Part shown: positions 24,076-32,562 of the stretch, one piece after another | Numbering within the stretch: position 1 is the first letter of the stretch | How the letters are laid out: the number at the start of each line of letters is the position of its first letter | Source of the DNA: Anaerolineales bacterium | GTDB lineage: Bacteria > Chloroflexota > Anaerolineae > Anaerolineales > DRMV01 | Assembly (NCBI GenBank): GCA_026985785.1 | Contig: JALSPT010000172.1 | Location: 1-32,568, forward strand | Reading direction: 5' to 3' | Length of the DNA stretch: 32,568 nt | The notes under the pieces: generated by a model | The model's database searches: none | Told to the model about the DNA's origin: nothing | Seen by the model: the letters and a program-made list of their open reading frames with translations, nothing else | Program-made: the position numbers and the translations under genes

Positions 24076-25941
24076 ATGAAAGCATGGTGGGCGCGATTAG
24101 GGGCGCAACGGTGGTTTTGGCGGCTGGTGGCCGGTGCGGCGCTGGGGGCGTATCTCGGCGAGGCGCTTTACTTTGCGCACCACCAGCGCCCGGTGCTGGA
24201 CGAAGGGCTGTACCTTTACAAAGGGTTGCTGTTCGTGCGCGGGGTCTATCGCCCTTTTCAACCCTACGGGCCGTGGACGAACCACATGCCGCTTTCGTTT
24301 CTCATTCCCGGCTATGTGCAGGCGTGGTTTGGGCCGGGGCTGCGGGCGGGGCGATACTTTGCCGTGCTGGTGGGGCTGCTGTTGTGGGTGGGTGTCTGGG
24401 TGCTGACGCGCCGCTTTGCCGGCGAGCGCTGGGCGGCGTGGGCGATGGTGGCTGCGGCGGCCATGCCGATCTGGGCGCGGGTGTACAGCCTGGCGATTTC
24501 GGAAGGGTTGGCTGCAATGCTGTTGGTGTGGAGCGTAGTGGCTGCTCTGCACCCACTTCAGCGCCGCCGCGATGCGGTTTTGGCTGGGTTGCTCAGTGGC
24601 CTTCTGGTCATGACCCGCATCAACATGGCCCCGGTGCCGATCGTGTTGGCTTTTTTCTTTTGGCGACGCCATGGCTGGCGGCGCGCGTTATGGTTTGTGG
24701 TTCCCACGGCTGTAGTAGTTGGTGGCTTGCATGCACTATATTGGCCCGATATTGTGAGGTTGTGGGCAAAGTGGTTGCCTAGAAATCTCTTCCCGGGGCT
24801 GGCAACGTGGCAATGGAGTATTCCTGGAGAACCTGTATGGGCAGGACGGCACGAGTCTTTGATCGCTCGAGTGGATACTGCCGCAGGGTTTTGGCAAACG
24901 TATGCTTTGGCATGGGTAAGTCTTACCTTGGCTACGGTGGTCGCCTTGCGTCCTTTCCGCCGTCCTAAGGAGTGTTTGTTAGGAGCCGCCGCAGTGCGGT
25001 TGGTTGTGCTGCTTTCGTGGTTTTTGGTTTTGCTTCACGCTGCCGCCACTTTGAGCGGCCAAAATTTCCCCGGCCGATTGTTGATCTATGGCGCTTTTTT
25101 TGCGCCATTGGCGCTAATCGCTTTGCCTTTGGGGTTGAGCCTTCCCGACCCCCCTCCCTTCCTGCGTGCAGCCACCCTCGCTGTGGCTGGATTGACAGCG
25201 GTAGCCGTTGGTGTAGGAAATGCTCACACGATCTTGCGAGGCGTTGAAATCGGTAATGCCGCCTTGCAATTTATTCCCTTGGAGGCTGTTGGGCATTGGA
25301 GTCATTGGTTTGTAAGAAGGCTGGTGGGTGCTCCAGGGTGGCGCCACCGCTTGTTGCTTGGTGCCTTCCTGGGAGGAGGGGCTTTTGGGGTTGGTTGGCT
25401 TGTGCGTCGGCGTTATCCGTGGCAACGTTCTGCCTCCGCAGCCGCTGGTTTGATGCTCACCCTCACCCTGCTATCGCCTTTCCCATGGATGAGTGGCTAT
25501 TTTCGAGAGTATGACTGTAGGATTACAGATATGCTCGACCAAACTGAGGTGACGGCATTTGCCTTGCAAAAATATATACCCGAGGGCGTTACCCTCTACT
25601 GGCGGGCTTATTCGCCGGTTGCCCTGCTATACCTGCCATTGAGCGTGCACACCTTCCCCCAGCAGTTCAACGGCATGTATTCTTACCGCCTGGGCGGCGA
25701 CGCCGACGCGCTGGAGCGGCACGGCTTTTGGAATCAGGCTTCGGCGCGCCGCTGGCTGGCACAAAGCGACGTCGCGGTGATCGAAGCACGCTATCTGCCC
25801 ACCAAGGTCACCGACAAGGAAACCTGGCGGACGTTGTTTGCGCGGGCGGGTTTTCGGCGGGTCGGCGCGACGCCGCCCACCGACCCCTGCCACGCAAGCA
25901 CGCAACTTTTGATTTACCGCCCGCTCTCGGCGCGCCCGTGA
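24076..25941 (+). CDS. GT-C-type membrane glycosyltransferase (GT39/ArnT-like), mosaic composition
   Basis: A 621-residue protein with about 10-12 membrane helices and a soluble C-terminal part. The first outer loop carries DEGLYLYKG (about 42-50), the acidic pair expected of GT39/GT83 (PMT/ArnT-like) enzymes that use polyprenyl-phosphate sugars outside the membrane. The N-terminal third (to about 24690) and the last ~300 bases use GC-rich codons like the neighbours. The middle (about 24700-25600) is clearly more AT-rich, suggesting a recombined segment. The next gene, a polyprenyl-phosphate GT2, could make its donor. Confidence 0.8.
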   Translation: MKAWWARLGAQRWFWRLVAGAALGAYLGEALYFAHHQRPVLDEGLYLYKGLLFVRGVYRPFQPYGPWTNHMPLSFLIPGYVQAWFGPGLRAGRYFAVLVGLLLWVGVWVLTRRFAGERWAAWAMVAAAAMPIWARVYSLAISEGLAAMLLVWSVVAALHPLQRRRDAVLAGLLSGLLVMTRINMAPVPIVLAFFFWRRHGWRRALWFVVPTAVVVGGLHALYWPDIVRLWAKWLPRNLFPGLATWQWSIPGEPVWAGRHESLIARVDTAAGFWQTYALAWVSLTLATVVALRPFRRPKECLLGAAAVRLVVLLSWFLVLLHAAATLSGQNFPGRLLIYGAFFAPLALIALPLGLSLPDPPPFLRAATLAVAGLTAVAVGVGNAHTILRGVEIGNAALQFIPLEAVGHWSHWFVRRLVGAPGWRHRLLLGAFLGGGAFGVGWLVRRRYPWQRSASAAAGLMLTLTLLSPFPWMSGYFREYDCRITDMLDQTEVTAFALQKYIPEGVTLYWRAYSPVALLYLPLSVHTFPQQFNGMYSYRLGGDADALERHGFWNQASARRWLAQSDVAVIEARYLPTKVTDKETWRTLFARAGFRRVGATPPTDPCHASTQLLIYRPLSARP

Positions 25942-25958
25942 GGCCGAAGGAGGAAGCG

Positions 25959-26921
25959 ATGACAGTGTTTCTCTCGGTGGTGGTGCCGGTCTACAACGAG
26001 CGGGAAAACTTGCCCTTGTTGCATCAGGCGCTGCAGCAGGCGTTGGCGTCTTGCCGGCGAAGGTGGGAGATTATCCTGGTGGACGACGGCAGCAGCGATG
26101 GCAGCGCTGAGGTGCTGGAGCAACTGGCCGCCGATGACCCGGCGCATGTGCGCGTGGTCTTCCTGCGGCGCAATTTCGGCCAAACGGCGGCCATCGCGGC
26201 GGGGATTGATCATGCCCAGGGGGAAGTGGTGGTGCTGATGGACGCCGATTTGCAAAACGATCCCGCGGACATCCCTTTGCTGCTTGCCAAACTGGAAGAG
26301 GGCTACGATGTGGTCAGCGGCTGGCGGAAAAACCGCCAGGATCCTCTCCTCACCCGCGTGTTGCCCTCGCACCTGGCCAACGTCCTGATTTCGTGGGTGA
26401 CGGGGGTACACCTGCACGACTACGGCTGCACGCTCAAGGCCTACCGCCGCGAAGTGCTGCGCGATTTTCGCCTCTACGGCGAGATGCACCGCTTCATCCC
26501 TGCCTATGCGGCTTCGGTAGGGGCGCGCATCGCCGAGGTCGTGGTGCGTCACCACCCCCGCAAGTTCGGACGCTCCAAATACGGGCTGACCCGCACCCTG
26601 AAGGTAGTGCTCGACCTGTTTACCGTCAAATTCCTGCTGAGTTTCTTCTATAAGCCGATCTATCTCTTCGGCGGGCTGGGGCTGATGCTGATCATCCCCA
26701 GCAGCCTGCTGCTGGTCTTCCTCATCGTGCGGCGCATTTTCTGGCAGGTGGCACTGTTCACTTCGCCGCTGTTCCAACTTAGCCTAATGTTCATCATCTT
26801 AGGCTTTCAATCCATTTTGATGGGGCTGATTGCCGAACTGCTGGTGCGCACCTACCACGAAGCCCAAGGCAAACCGACCTACACCGTGCGGCGGGTGCTC
26901 AATCTGCCTGAGGGGGAGTGA
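25959..26921 (+). CDS. GT2 polyprenyl-phosphate glycosyltransferase (DPM1/ArnC/GtrB-like)
   Basis: Transfers a sugar from a nucleotide donor to undecaprenyl phosphate on the cytoplasmic face. The GT2 domain has SVVVPVYNERENLPLL, VDDGSSDGS (42-49) and MDADLQNDP (the DxD equivalent, 95-102), then HHPRKFGRSKYG, a GtrB/ArnC signature. About two C-terminal membrane helices follow (YLFGGLGLMLIIPSSLLLVFLIV and LSLMFIILGFQSILMGLIAELLV). The track start lies in the previous gene; the true ATG is 25959 after AAGGAGGAAGCG. It pairs naturally with the GT-C gene before it. Confidence 0.92.
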   Translation: MTVFLSVVVPVYNERENLPLLHQALQQALASCRRRWEIILVDDGSSDGSAEVLEQLAADDPAHVRVVFLRRNFGQTAAIAAGIDHAQGEVVVLMDADLQNDPADIPLLLAKLEEGYDVVSGWRKNRQDPLLTRVLPSHLANVLISWVTGVHLHDYGCTLKAYRREVLRDFRLYGEMHRFIPAYAASVGARIAEVVVRHHPRKFGRSKYGLTRTLKVVLDLFTVKFLLSFFYKPIYLFGGLGLMLIIPSSLLLVFLIVRRIFWQVALFTSPLFQLSLMFIILGFQSILMGLIAELLVRTYHEAQGKPTYTVRRVLNLPEGE

Positions 26922-26925
26922 ACCG

Positions 26926-28062
26926 ATGCGGGTGCTGGTCCTCAATCCCGAGTACCCCCCCATTGGCGGAGGGGCGGGCAACGCCAGCCGCCACCTGGCC
27001 CAGGCGTTGGCAGCCCAGGGGCATGCGGTGACGGTGTTGACCGCTCATTATCGCGGCCTGTCGCGGCGGGAAGAAGCAAACGGCGTGCAGGTGGTACGCA
27101 TCCTCGCGCTGCGGCGGCGCGCCGACCGCTCGGGTGCGCTGGAGCAGGCGGCCTTCATCCTCAGCGGCCTGGTGCACACCGCCCGCCTGGCGCGCCGGTG
27201 GCGGCCTGACGTCATCCTGGCTTTCTTTGGCGCTCCCAGCGGCATGATTGCCTGGGCGCTGCGTCCCTGGCTGAAAGTGCCTTACGTGGTTGCCTTGCGC
27301 GGCGGCGATGTGCCCGGCTTTCGCCCCTACGATTTTGCCACCTACCACCGCCTCATCGGCCCGCTGCTGAGGCGGGTGTGGCGTGGGGCGGCGGCGGTGG
27401 TGGCCAACAGCCAGGGCCTGCGCGACCTTGCCCGGCGCTTCGACCCGGCGGTGCCCATCCGGGTAATCCCCAACGGCGTGGACGCCCACCGCTTTGCCCC
27501 GCCGGAAGCGCGAGCCTGGACGCCGCCCCGGCTGCTTTTCGTGGGGCGGGTGGTGTATCAGAAAGGGCTGGATGTGTTACTGCAGGCGTTGGCGGGCATT
27601 CCCGACCCGCCGCCCTGGCATCTGACCATTGTGGGCGATGGCCCCTACCGGCCGGCGTTGGAGGCGCTGGCGGAACGGTTGGGGCTGCGTCCGTTCATCA
27701 CTTTCGCAGGGTGGCAGCCGCCGGAACGCATCCCTGCTTTTTACCGGCAGGCCAACCTCTTCGTTTTCCCTTCCCGTGATGAGGGGATGCCCAATGCAGT
27801 GCTGGAAGCCATGGCTGCCGGGCTGCCTGTCGTCGCCAGCCGCATTGCCGGTAACGAGGAGCTGATCACGCCGCAAGTCGGCGTCCTGACACCCAAAGAC
27901 GACCCCGAAATGCTGGCGCGTGCGTTGGATTCGCTGTTTACCGCACCGCCGGAAACCTGGCGGCAGTTGGGGAAAAACGCCCGCCGGCGGGTGTTACAGC
28001 ATTACACCTGGGAAATCACCGCCGGGCAATATGTGGCGCTTTTCCGCGAGGTGGTGGGCTGA
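26926..28062 (+). CDS. GT4 family glycosyltransferase
   Basis: A GT-B-fold retaining glycosyltransferase, 378 residues. The N-terminus MRVLVLNPEYPPIGGGAGNASRHLAQALAAQGHAVTVLT is typical of GT4. The C-lobe has VIPNGVDAHRF, LLFVGRVVYQKGLDVLLQAL and the EX7E motif in SRDEGMPNAVLEAMAAGLPVVAS. The sugar and acceptor are unknown. I choose the ATG at 26926, five bases after the GT2 stop; the track start is inside GT2. Its TGA shares one base with the asnB ATG. Confidence 0.93.
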   Translation: MRVLVLNPEYPPIGGGAGNASRHLAQALAAQGHAVTVLTAHYRGLSRREEANGVQVVRILALRRRADRSGALEQAAFILSGLVHTARLARRWRPDVILAFFGAPSGMIAWALRPWLKVPYVVALRGGDVPGFRPYDFATYHRLIGPLLRRVWRGAAAVVANSQGLRDLARRFDPAVPIRVIPNGVDAHRFAPPEARAWTPPRLLFVGRVVYQKGLDVLLQALAGIPDPPPWHLTIVGDGPYRPALEALAERLGLRPFITFAGWQPPERIPAFYRQANLFVFPSRDEGMPNAVLEAMAAGLPVVASRIAGNEELITPQVGVLTPKDDPEMLARALDSLFTAPPETWRQLGKNARRRVLQHYTWEITAGQYVALFREVVG

Positions 28063-29954
28063 TGTGCGGCATTTGCGGTTTGAGTTTGTCCTCCTCTACG
28101 GCGGCACTCTCTCCCGCCCAGCAGGCCGCCGTGCACCGGATGAATGCCCGCATGACTCATCGCGGGCCGGACGGCGCAGGTTCCCACTTTGCTCCCGGCG
28201 TGGGCCTGGCCATGCGCCGTTTGGCCGTCATCGACCTGCAAACTGGCGACCAGCCCATCCCCAACGAGGACGAATCCCTGTGGGTGGTTTTCAACGGCGA
28301 AATCTACAACTTCCCCCAACTGCGAGAGAAGTTGCTGCGTCGTGGGCACCGCTTTCGTTCCCGAACCGACACAGAGGCCATCGTCCATCTTTACGAAGAG
28401 CACGGTCTCGACTTCGTTCACCACCTGCGGGGGATGTTTGCCTTTGCCCTGTGGGATGCCCCCCGGCGGCGGTTGCTCATTGCACGCGACCGCCTTGGTC
28501 AGAAACCCCTCTATTACACCGTGCAAGGCGGTGCCCTGTATTTTGCTTCAGAACTCCCGGCCTTGCTGGCTGCCCTGCCTCACCTGCCCGAGATTGACCT
28601 TCGCGCTCTGGATATGTATCTGGCGCTGCAATACATTCCCGAACCCTGGACGCCCTATCAAGACATTTTCAAATTGCCGGCGGCCCATCTTTTGCTGTGG
28701 CAGGAAGGCCGCCTGGAAGTGCGGCGCTATTGGGATGTCACCTACACGCCCAAATGGGAGGCTTCGGAGGAAGATCTGCTGGTCGAACTGCGCGCCCGCG
28801 TGGAAGAAGCGGTGCGTTTGCGGCTTATCAGCGACGTCCCGCTCGGCGCTCACCTGAGCGGTGGGATTGATTCCAGCATTGTGGTGGGGGTCATGGCCCG
28901 GATGAGCAGCGAGCCGGTGAAAACGTTTTCGGTGGGGTTCGAGGAAACGGCTTTTTCGGAGTTGCGTTACGCCCGCCTGGTGGCGCAGCGTTTCGCCACC
29001 GACCACCACGAGTTCGTGCTCACCTACGGCGATATTCCGGCTACGGTCGAGACGCTGGTGGCGCACCTGGGGGAGCCGCTGGCCGACCCTTCAGTGTTGC
29101 CCCTTTACCACCTTTCGCGCCTCACCCGGCAGCACGTCACCGTGGCGCTCAACGGCGACGGCGGCGATGAGGCGTTTGCAGGCTATGCCCGCTACTGGCT
29201 TGACCCCTGGGCCAACCGTTACCTGCGCCTCCCCCCATGGCTCACCCGCCGTCTGGTGCCCAGCGTGGTCGCCCGCCTGCCCGACCACAGCAACCGGCCT
29301 GTGGGGCACAGCCTGCTCAACGGGATGAAGCGCCTGGCCCAACTGCCCGGCGTGGACGCGCGCGCCAGCATCCTGCGCTGGGGGTCGTACTTTTCCCCCG
29401 CCCAGCGGGCTGCCCTCTGGCGGGAAGAGCATCGCGCCGCGCTACCGCACCACCCGGCGGAGGCGTTGTTGGTAGAATATTTCACTGCCTTGCCTGCAGG
29501 CGACCTGCTGGACCGCACCCTGTACACCGACGTGCACACTTACCTGCCTGGCGATCTGCTGGTCAAAGCCGACCGAATGACCATGGCGGTTTCTCTGGAG
29601 GGGCGTTCACCTTTTCTGGACCACGAACTGTTTGCCTGGGCAGCTCGTTTACCCAGGCGGTTAAAAGTGCGCGGATTGACGGGTAAAGTCGCTTTGCGCA
29701 AGGCTTTTGACGATTTGCTGCCGGCGGAAATCTTGCGCCGCGGCAAGCAAGGCTTCGGCGTGCCGGTAGGAACCTGGCTGCGCGGGCCGTTGCGCTCCTG
29801 GATGCAAGATCTGTTGCTCGGCGCTGGCAGTCCTTTACGCCCCTGGATTCGCCAGGAGGTAACGGCTCGCCTGATCGAGGAACATCTCACTGGTCGAGAA
29901 GATCATGGCAAGCGCCTGTGGGCGTTAATGGTATGGGGAGCGTGGCAAAAATGA
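28062..29954 (+). CDS. asnB: Asparagine synthase (glutamine-hydrolysing), AsnB type
   Basis: A glutamine amidotransferase that amidates aspartate or, in glycan clusters, sometimes a uronic acid. It begins MCGICG, so Cys2 is the class II glutaminase nucleophile after Met removal. Ammonia-domain residues RLAVIDLQTGDQPI, NGEIYNF and FAFALWD follow. The synthetase domain has the PP-loop HLSGGIDSSIVVG (about 265), FSVGFEE, NGDGGDEAFAGYARYW and KADRMTMAVSLEGRSPFLDHEL. At 630 residues it is normal. Its place between two glycosyltransferases suggests a surface-glycan or exopolysaccharide role rather than bulk asparagine supply. Confidence 0.93.
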   Translation: MCGICGLSLSSSTAALSPAQQAAVHRMNARMTHRGPDGAGSHFAPGVGLAMRRLAVIDLQTGDQPIPNEDESLWVVFNGEIYNFPQLREKLLRRGHRFRSRTDTEAIVHLYEEHGLDFVHHLRGMFAFALWDAPRRRLLIARDRLGQKPLYYTVQGGALYFASELPALLAALPHLPEIDLRALDMYLALQYIPEPWTPYQDIFKLPAAHLLLWQEGRLEVRRYWDVTYTPKWEASEEDLLVELRARVEEAVRLRLISDVPLGAHLSGGIDSSIVVGVMARMSSEPVKTFSVGFEETAFSELRYARLVAQRFATDHHEFVLTYGDIPATVETLVAHLGEPLADPSVLPLYHLSRLTRQHVTVALNGDGGDEAFAGYARYWLDPWANRYLRLPPWLTRRLVPSVVARLPDHSNRPVGHSLLNGMKRLAQLPGVDARASILRWGSYFSPAQRAALWREEHRAALPHHPAEALLVEYFTALPAGDLLDRTLYTDVHTYLPGDLLVKADRMTMAVSLEGRSPFLDHELFAWAARLPRRLKVRGLTGKVALRKAFDDLLPAEILRRGKQGFGVPVGTWLRGPLRSWMQDLLLGAGSPLRPWIRQEVTARLIEEHLTGREDHGKRLWALMVWGAWQK

Positions 29955-31072
29955 AGGTGTTGCACTTTATTGATAATGGCCGTATGGGAGGAGCCCAAAC
30001 ACTGCTGTCGAACATCTTGCCCCTTTTACCTTCCTTTGGAATAGAAAATCGGGTAGTTGTTTTGGGGGAGGGCCGATGGTTGGCAGCGCGGCTTGGAGCC
30101 AACAGAGTGCCTGTGGAAGTGCTTAACCTCCCTCGGTGGAAAATGAATGTCATGCCCGACCTTGCTAAAGTTATCCGTTCTTTTCACCCCGACGTTATCC
30201 ACACCCATTTGTTTAAATCGGTAATGTTAACCACATTTTTGAAGGCGAGGGGGGCAATACAAACCCCTGTAGTGGTTCATGATCATCAAGGTTTCTATCC
30301 ACAAAATTGGAGATTTTACTATCCTTTCCCAGTCCGTTGGGCGTTGGAAGTGATATATCAAAGGATGCTTGCTCACGTAGAGCGCATCATTGTTCTCACT
30401 AAAGAAATGAAAGAAAGATACGAGCAAGCGTACCACGACGTCCCTTCGGATAAAATTGTGCTTTTACCTAACGCCATAATTTATCATAAGCGCACAACAG
30501 AATGCCTAAATTTTCGAGAGAAGTATGGATTGCCTTCAGATATCCCTCTTGTGACCATGGTGGGGCGCTTTGCAAAAGAGAAGCGTTGGGATTTGTTTGT
30601 AAAATTGGCCTATCAATGCCGGGAAGAAGATATCGCTTTTGTGGGTATAGGAACGGGCAAGTTGTTTTCACGGATAAAAAAGCAAATCAACGCTTTACGG
30701 CTCAAAAGAGTATTTTTACTGGGAGCACGTCAGGATGTGGATTGCTTTCTCAGGCAATCCACCGTTTGTGTTCAAACCTCCGTGCGAGAAAATTTTAGCC
30801 TCTATGTGATAGAGGCGATGAGATGGGGATGTCCTGTGGTGGCGATGTATAATGGGGGGACAGAACACATTATTGAACACGGCCGCACAGGCTTGCTTGC
30901 GCCGTTTGGCCGAGTGCAAGAAATGTGTACTCTAACAAAACGCTTGCTATCTCTGCCTGAGGAGCGAGAGCGGCTCTCTCTTTTGGCTTATCAAAAAGTC
31001 TTGGCACAATATACAATACAAGCCGTTTTACCTCAGTGGGTTGCCTTTTACCAAAATCTATCGCCGCCTTAG
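29951..31072 (+). CDS. GT4 family glycosyltransferase, AT-rich
   Basis: A second GT-B retaining glycosyltransferase, 373 residues. It starts MKVLHFIDNGRMGGAQTLLSNILPLL, has HPDVIHTHLFKS, then VTMVGRFAKEKRWDLFVKLAYQC, and ends with the donor site SVRENFSLYVIEAMRWGCPVVAMYNGGTEHII (EX7E present). I use the ATG at 29951 (ATGA overlap with the asnB stop) rather than 29918. Codon use is clearly more AT-rich than in the preceding genes, which suggests later acquisition. Confidence 0.9.
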   Translation: MKVLHFIDNGRMGGAQTLLSNILPLLPSFGIENRVVVLGEGRWLAARLGANRVPVEVLNLPRWKMNVMPDLAKVIRSFHPDVIHTHLFKSVMLTTFLKARGAIQTPVVVHDHQGFYPQNWRFYYPFPVRWALEVIYQRMLAHVERIIVLTKEMKERYEQAYHDVPSDKIVLLPNAIIYHKRTTECLNFREKYGLPSDIPLVTMVGRFAKEKRWDLFVKLAYQCREEDIAFVGIGTGKLFSRIKKQINALRLKRVFLLGARQDVDCFLRQSTVCVQTSVRENFSLYVIEAMRWGCPVVAMYNGGTEHIIEHGRTGLLAPFGRVQEMCTLTKRLLSLPEERERLSLLAYQKVLAQYTIQAVLPQWVAFYQNLSPP

Positions 31073-31188
31073 CGTGAATTCTGGGTGCCCAGTGTTCCCT
31101 TTTTGACCAAATCAGCCCCATTGGATAAGAGAAAAAGGCGCGTTGGGCAGCCAATGGCAAACCGATACCGACGTGAGCAGATGTGCTT

Positions 31189-32187
31189 ATGAGAAAAGTC
31201 TCCTTTGAAAATCAGGGTTTAAGTAAACGCGGCTGGACGATCATTAAAATCGTGCTGGCCGCGATTCTTTTGTTTTTTGTGCTAAAGAAAATAGATCCTT
31301 CGGCGCTTCGCTCGTCTTTGTCACTTTCTCCGGTATGGCTGCTGGCTAATTTTGGGGCATTCCTGGCAATGCTCTTGCTCAAAGGGTTGCAATACAAGGT
31401 GCTTCTGGGCGAGCAAGAACCTTACCCTGCTGTGTTGAAAGTCATCGCGTGGCAAAGCGCTATTTCGAATTTCGTGGCAACGAGTGCAGGGATCGCTTCT
31501 TATATGGCGATGTTGAAGGCGGAGCGAAATGTTAAATTACGCCGCTCTGGGGTGGTTTTTTTGCTGGTCAAGTTTGGAGATCTGCTGGCTATCGCTTTCT
31601 ACTTGATGCTGGCCGCAGCATGGGTGTGGGGCGATATCGCTCCTTTAAGGTGGTTAACGGTGCTTCTCGCGCTGGGAACATTAGGAGGGGCGTTTGCTTT
31701 TTTGGTCGTTGTACTTGGACGTCAGCATTTTGTGCGCCTTGTAACAAAGATTCTATCGTGGATGAAGTTGACACGCTCGCCGTGGGCATTTCAAGGTCTC
31801 GCGGCTCTTCACGCGCTTGCCCAAGAATCTCAAACATTGATAGTAAGGATGTTGGGGAAAAGTATTGGGTTGTCGTTTTTGTACATGACAGTGACGATGA
31901 TTTTCGCCTATACAGGCATGCAGATATTTCATGTACAAGTGAACCCCTGGGCTATTTTCTACGTTGCCTCTGTGATGCAATTGGTTTCTTTTATCCCCAT
32001 ACAGGTATTGGGGGGGTTGGGCGTCTCGGAAATAACGGCGGTTTACCTTTATGGGGTCTTCGGGTTAGATCAAGGTAAAATCTCAGCCGTTATGCTGGGG
32101 CTGCGTGCCATCTTTTATTCGATGAACGCTATCATCCTGTTGAGTTTACTATTGGAGACCTCTTTGAGGCGCCGTCTTTCTCGCTGA
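31189..32187 (+). CDS. Lysylphosphatidylglycerol synthase TM-region / AglD-like membrane protein (UPF0104)
   Basis: A 332-residue protein with about 7-8 membrane helices, resembling the UPF0104 / LPG_synthase_TM family (flippase-like domain of MprF; AglD and similar in glycan clusters). Recognisable parts are IIKIVLAAILLFFVLKKID at the start, a central SNFVATSAGIASYMAMLKAE, and IPIQVLGGLGVSEITAVYLYGVFG near the end. There is no soluble aminoacyl-transferase domain, so lipid or lipid-linked-sugar movement or tailoring is the likely role. Start is uncertain: GTG 31183 (track) or ATG 31189, both with weak ribosome sites. Composition is AT-rich like the gene before it. Confidence 0.8.
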   Translation: MRKVSFENQGLSKRGWTIIKIVLAAILLFFVLKKIDPSALRSSLSLSPVWLLANFGAFLAMLLLKGLQYKVLLGEQEPYPAVLKVIAWQSAISNFVATSAGIASYMAMLKAERNVKLRRSGVVFLLVKFGDLLAIAFYLMLAAAWVWGDIAPLRWLTVLLALGTLGGAFAFLVVVLGRQHFVRLVTKILSWMKLTRSPWAFQGLAALHALAQESQTLIVRMLGKSIGLSFLYMTVTMIFAYTGMQIFHVQVNPWAIFYVASVMQLVSFIPIQVLGGLGVSEITAVYLYGVFGLDQGKISAVMLGLRAIFYSMNAIILLSLLLETSLRRRLSR

Positions 32188-32450
32188 TAAGGTTCCCCTT
32201 TTCCGTAAAGTAGAGCGGCTGGCAGGCGCATGCGGTTTTCGTACCGAGGGGCGCGCACTCTCGTGCGTCAACAATGCCTTGCTGGGTGTCTCCATTGCCG
32301 ACGTGACAATATTGTAAAATTCAATGATTGCGTGGGGTATTAGATACGGTGAAAGAAATGGATGGGCGTCTGGCCCCGCGAAGCGGCAGGGTTGGGGGAG
32401 GAAATTAACGCCTCAACGCCCACGACCAAGGCCGTGAGCGTTGTGTAAAG
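32188..32450. other. Gene-poor stretch between the glycan cluster and tRNA-Lys
   Basis: I find no supported gene. It contains a small palindrome ACAATATTGT (32306-32315) in an AT-rich patch, a hypothetical 19-codon GTG ORF around 32351, and several short stems such as CGCAC-TCTC-GTGCG. Nothing matches a known RNA family that I can recognise. Confidence 0.5.
32414..32443 (-). terminator. Hairpin downstream of tRNA-Lys
   Basis: CAACGC-CACG / CGTG-GCGTTG stem (10 pairs with one mismatch, 8-nt loop) just 3' of the minus-strand tRNA. The U-tract is poor (TTAATTTCC), so termination is possible but not certain. Confidence 0.5.
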
Positions 32451-32522
32451 TGGGCGCGACAGGATTCGAACCTGCAACCAATGGCTTAAAAGGCCACTGC
32501 TCTACCGTTGCGCTACGCGCCC
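32451..32522 (-). tRNA. tRNA-Lys (TTT anticodon)
   Basis: The acceptor GGGCGCG pairs with CGCGCCC, the anticodon arm TGGC-CTTTTAA-GCCA has anticodon TTT, and the T arm is CAGG-TTCGAAT-CCTG extended by GTTG/TCG context. The D stem is GCGC/GAGC with one G-A mismatch and a short loop. The 3' CCA is not encoded. Confidence 0.93.
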
Positions 32523-32533
32523 ATCCGGCAAGA

Positions 32534-32562
32534 ATTTTATCACGGCTGAAAAAGAGCGTCAA
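32534..32562 (-). promoter_or_regulatory. tRNA-Lys promoter
   Basis: Minus strand reads TTGACG, 17 bases, TAAAAT, with the tRNA beginning 11 bases later. This is near-consensus with optimal spacing. Confidence 0.8.

Noticed and set aside
25914-26777. 287-residue minus ORF opposite GT2
   Set aside because: Shadow of the well-supported GT2 gene; composition is His/Gln/Arg-rich and has no motif.
28002-28526. 174-residue minus ORF opposite asnB
   Set aside because: Antisense to the clear AsnB glutaminase domain; no supporting start signal or family resemblance.
31073-31188. Terminator and promoter between the second GT4 and the UPF0104-like gene
   Set aside because: CTGGGTGCCCAG before a T-run has almost no loop, and the TTGACC/TAAGAG pair has a poor -10; both are too weak to list as features.
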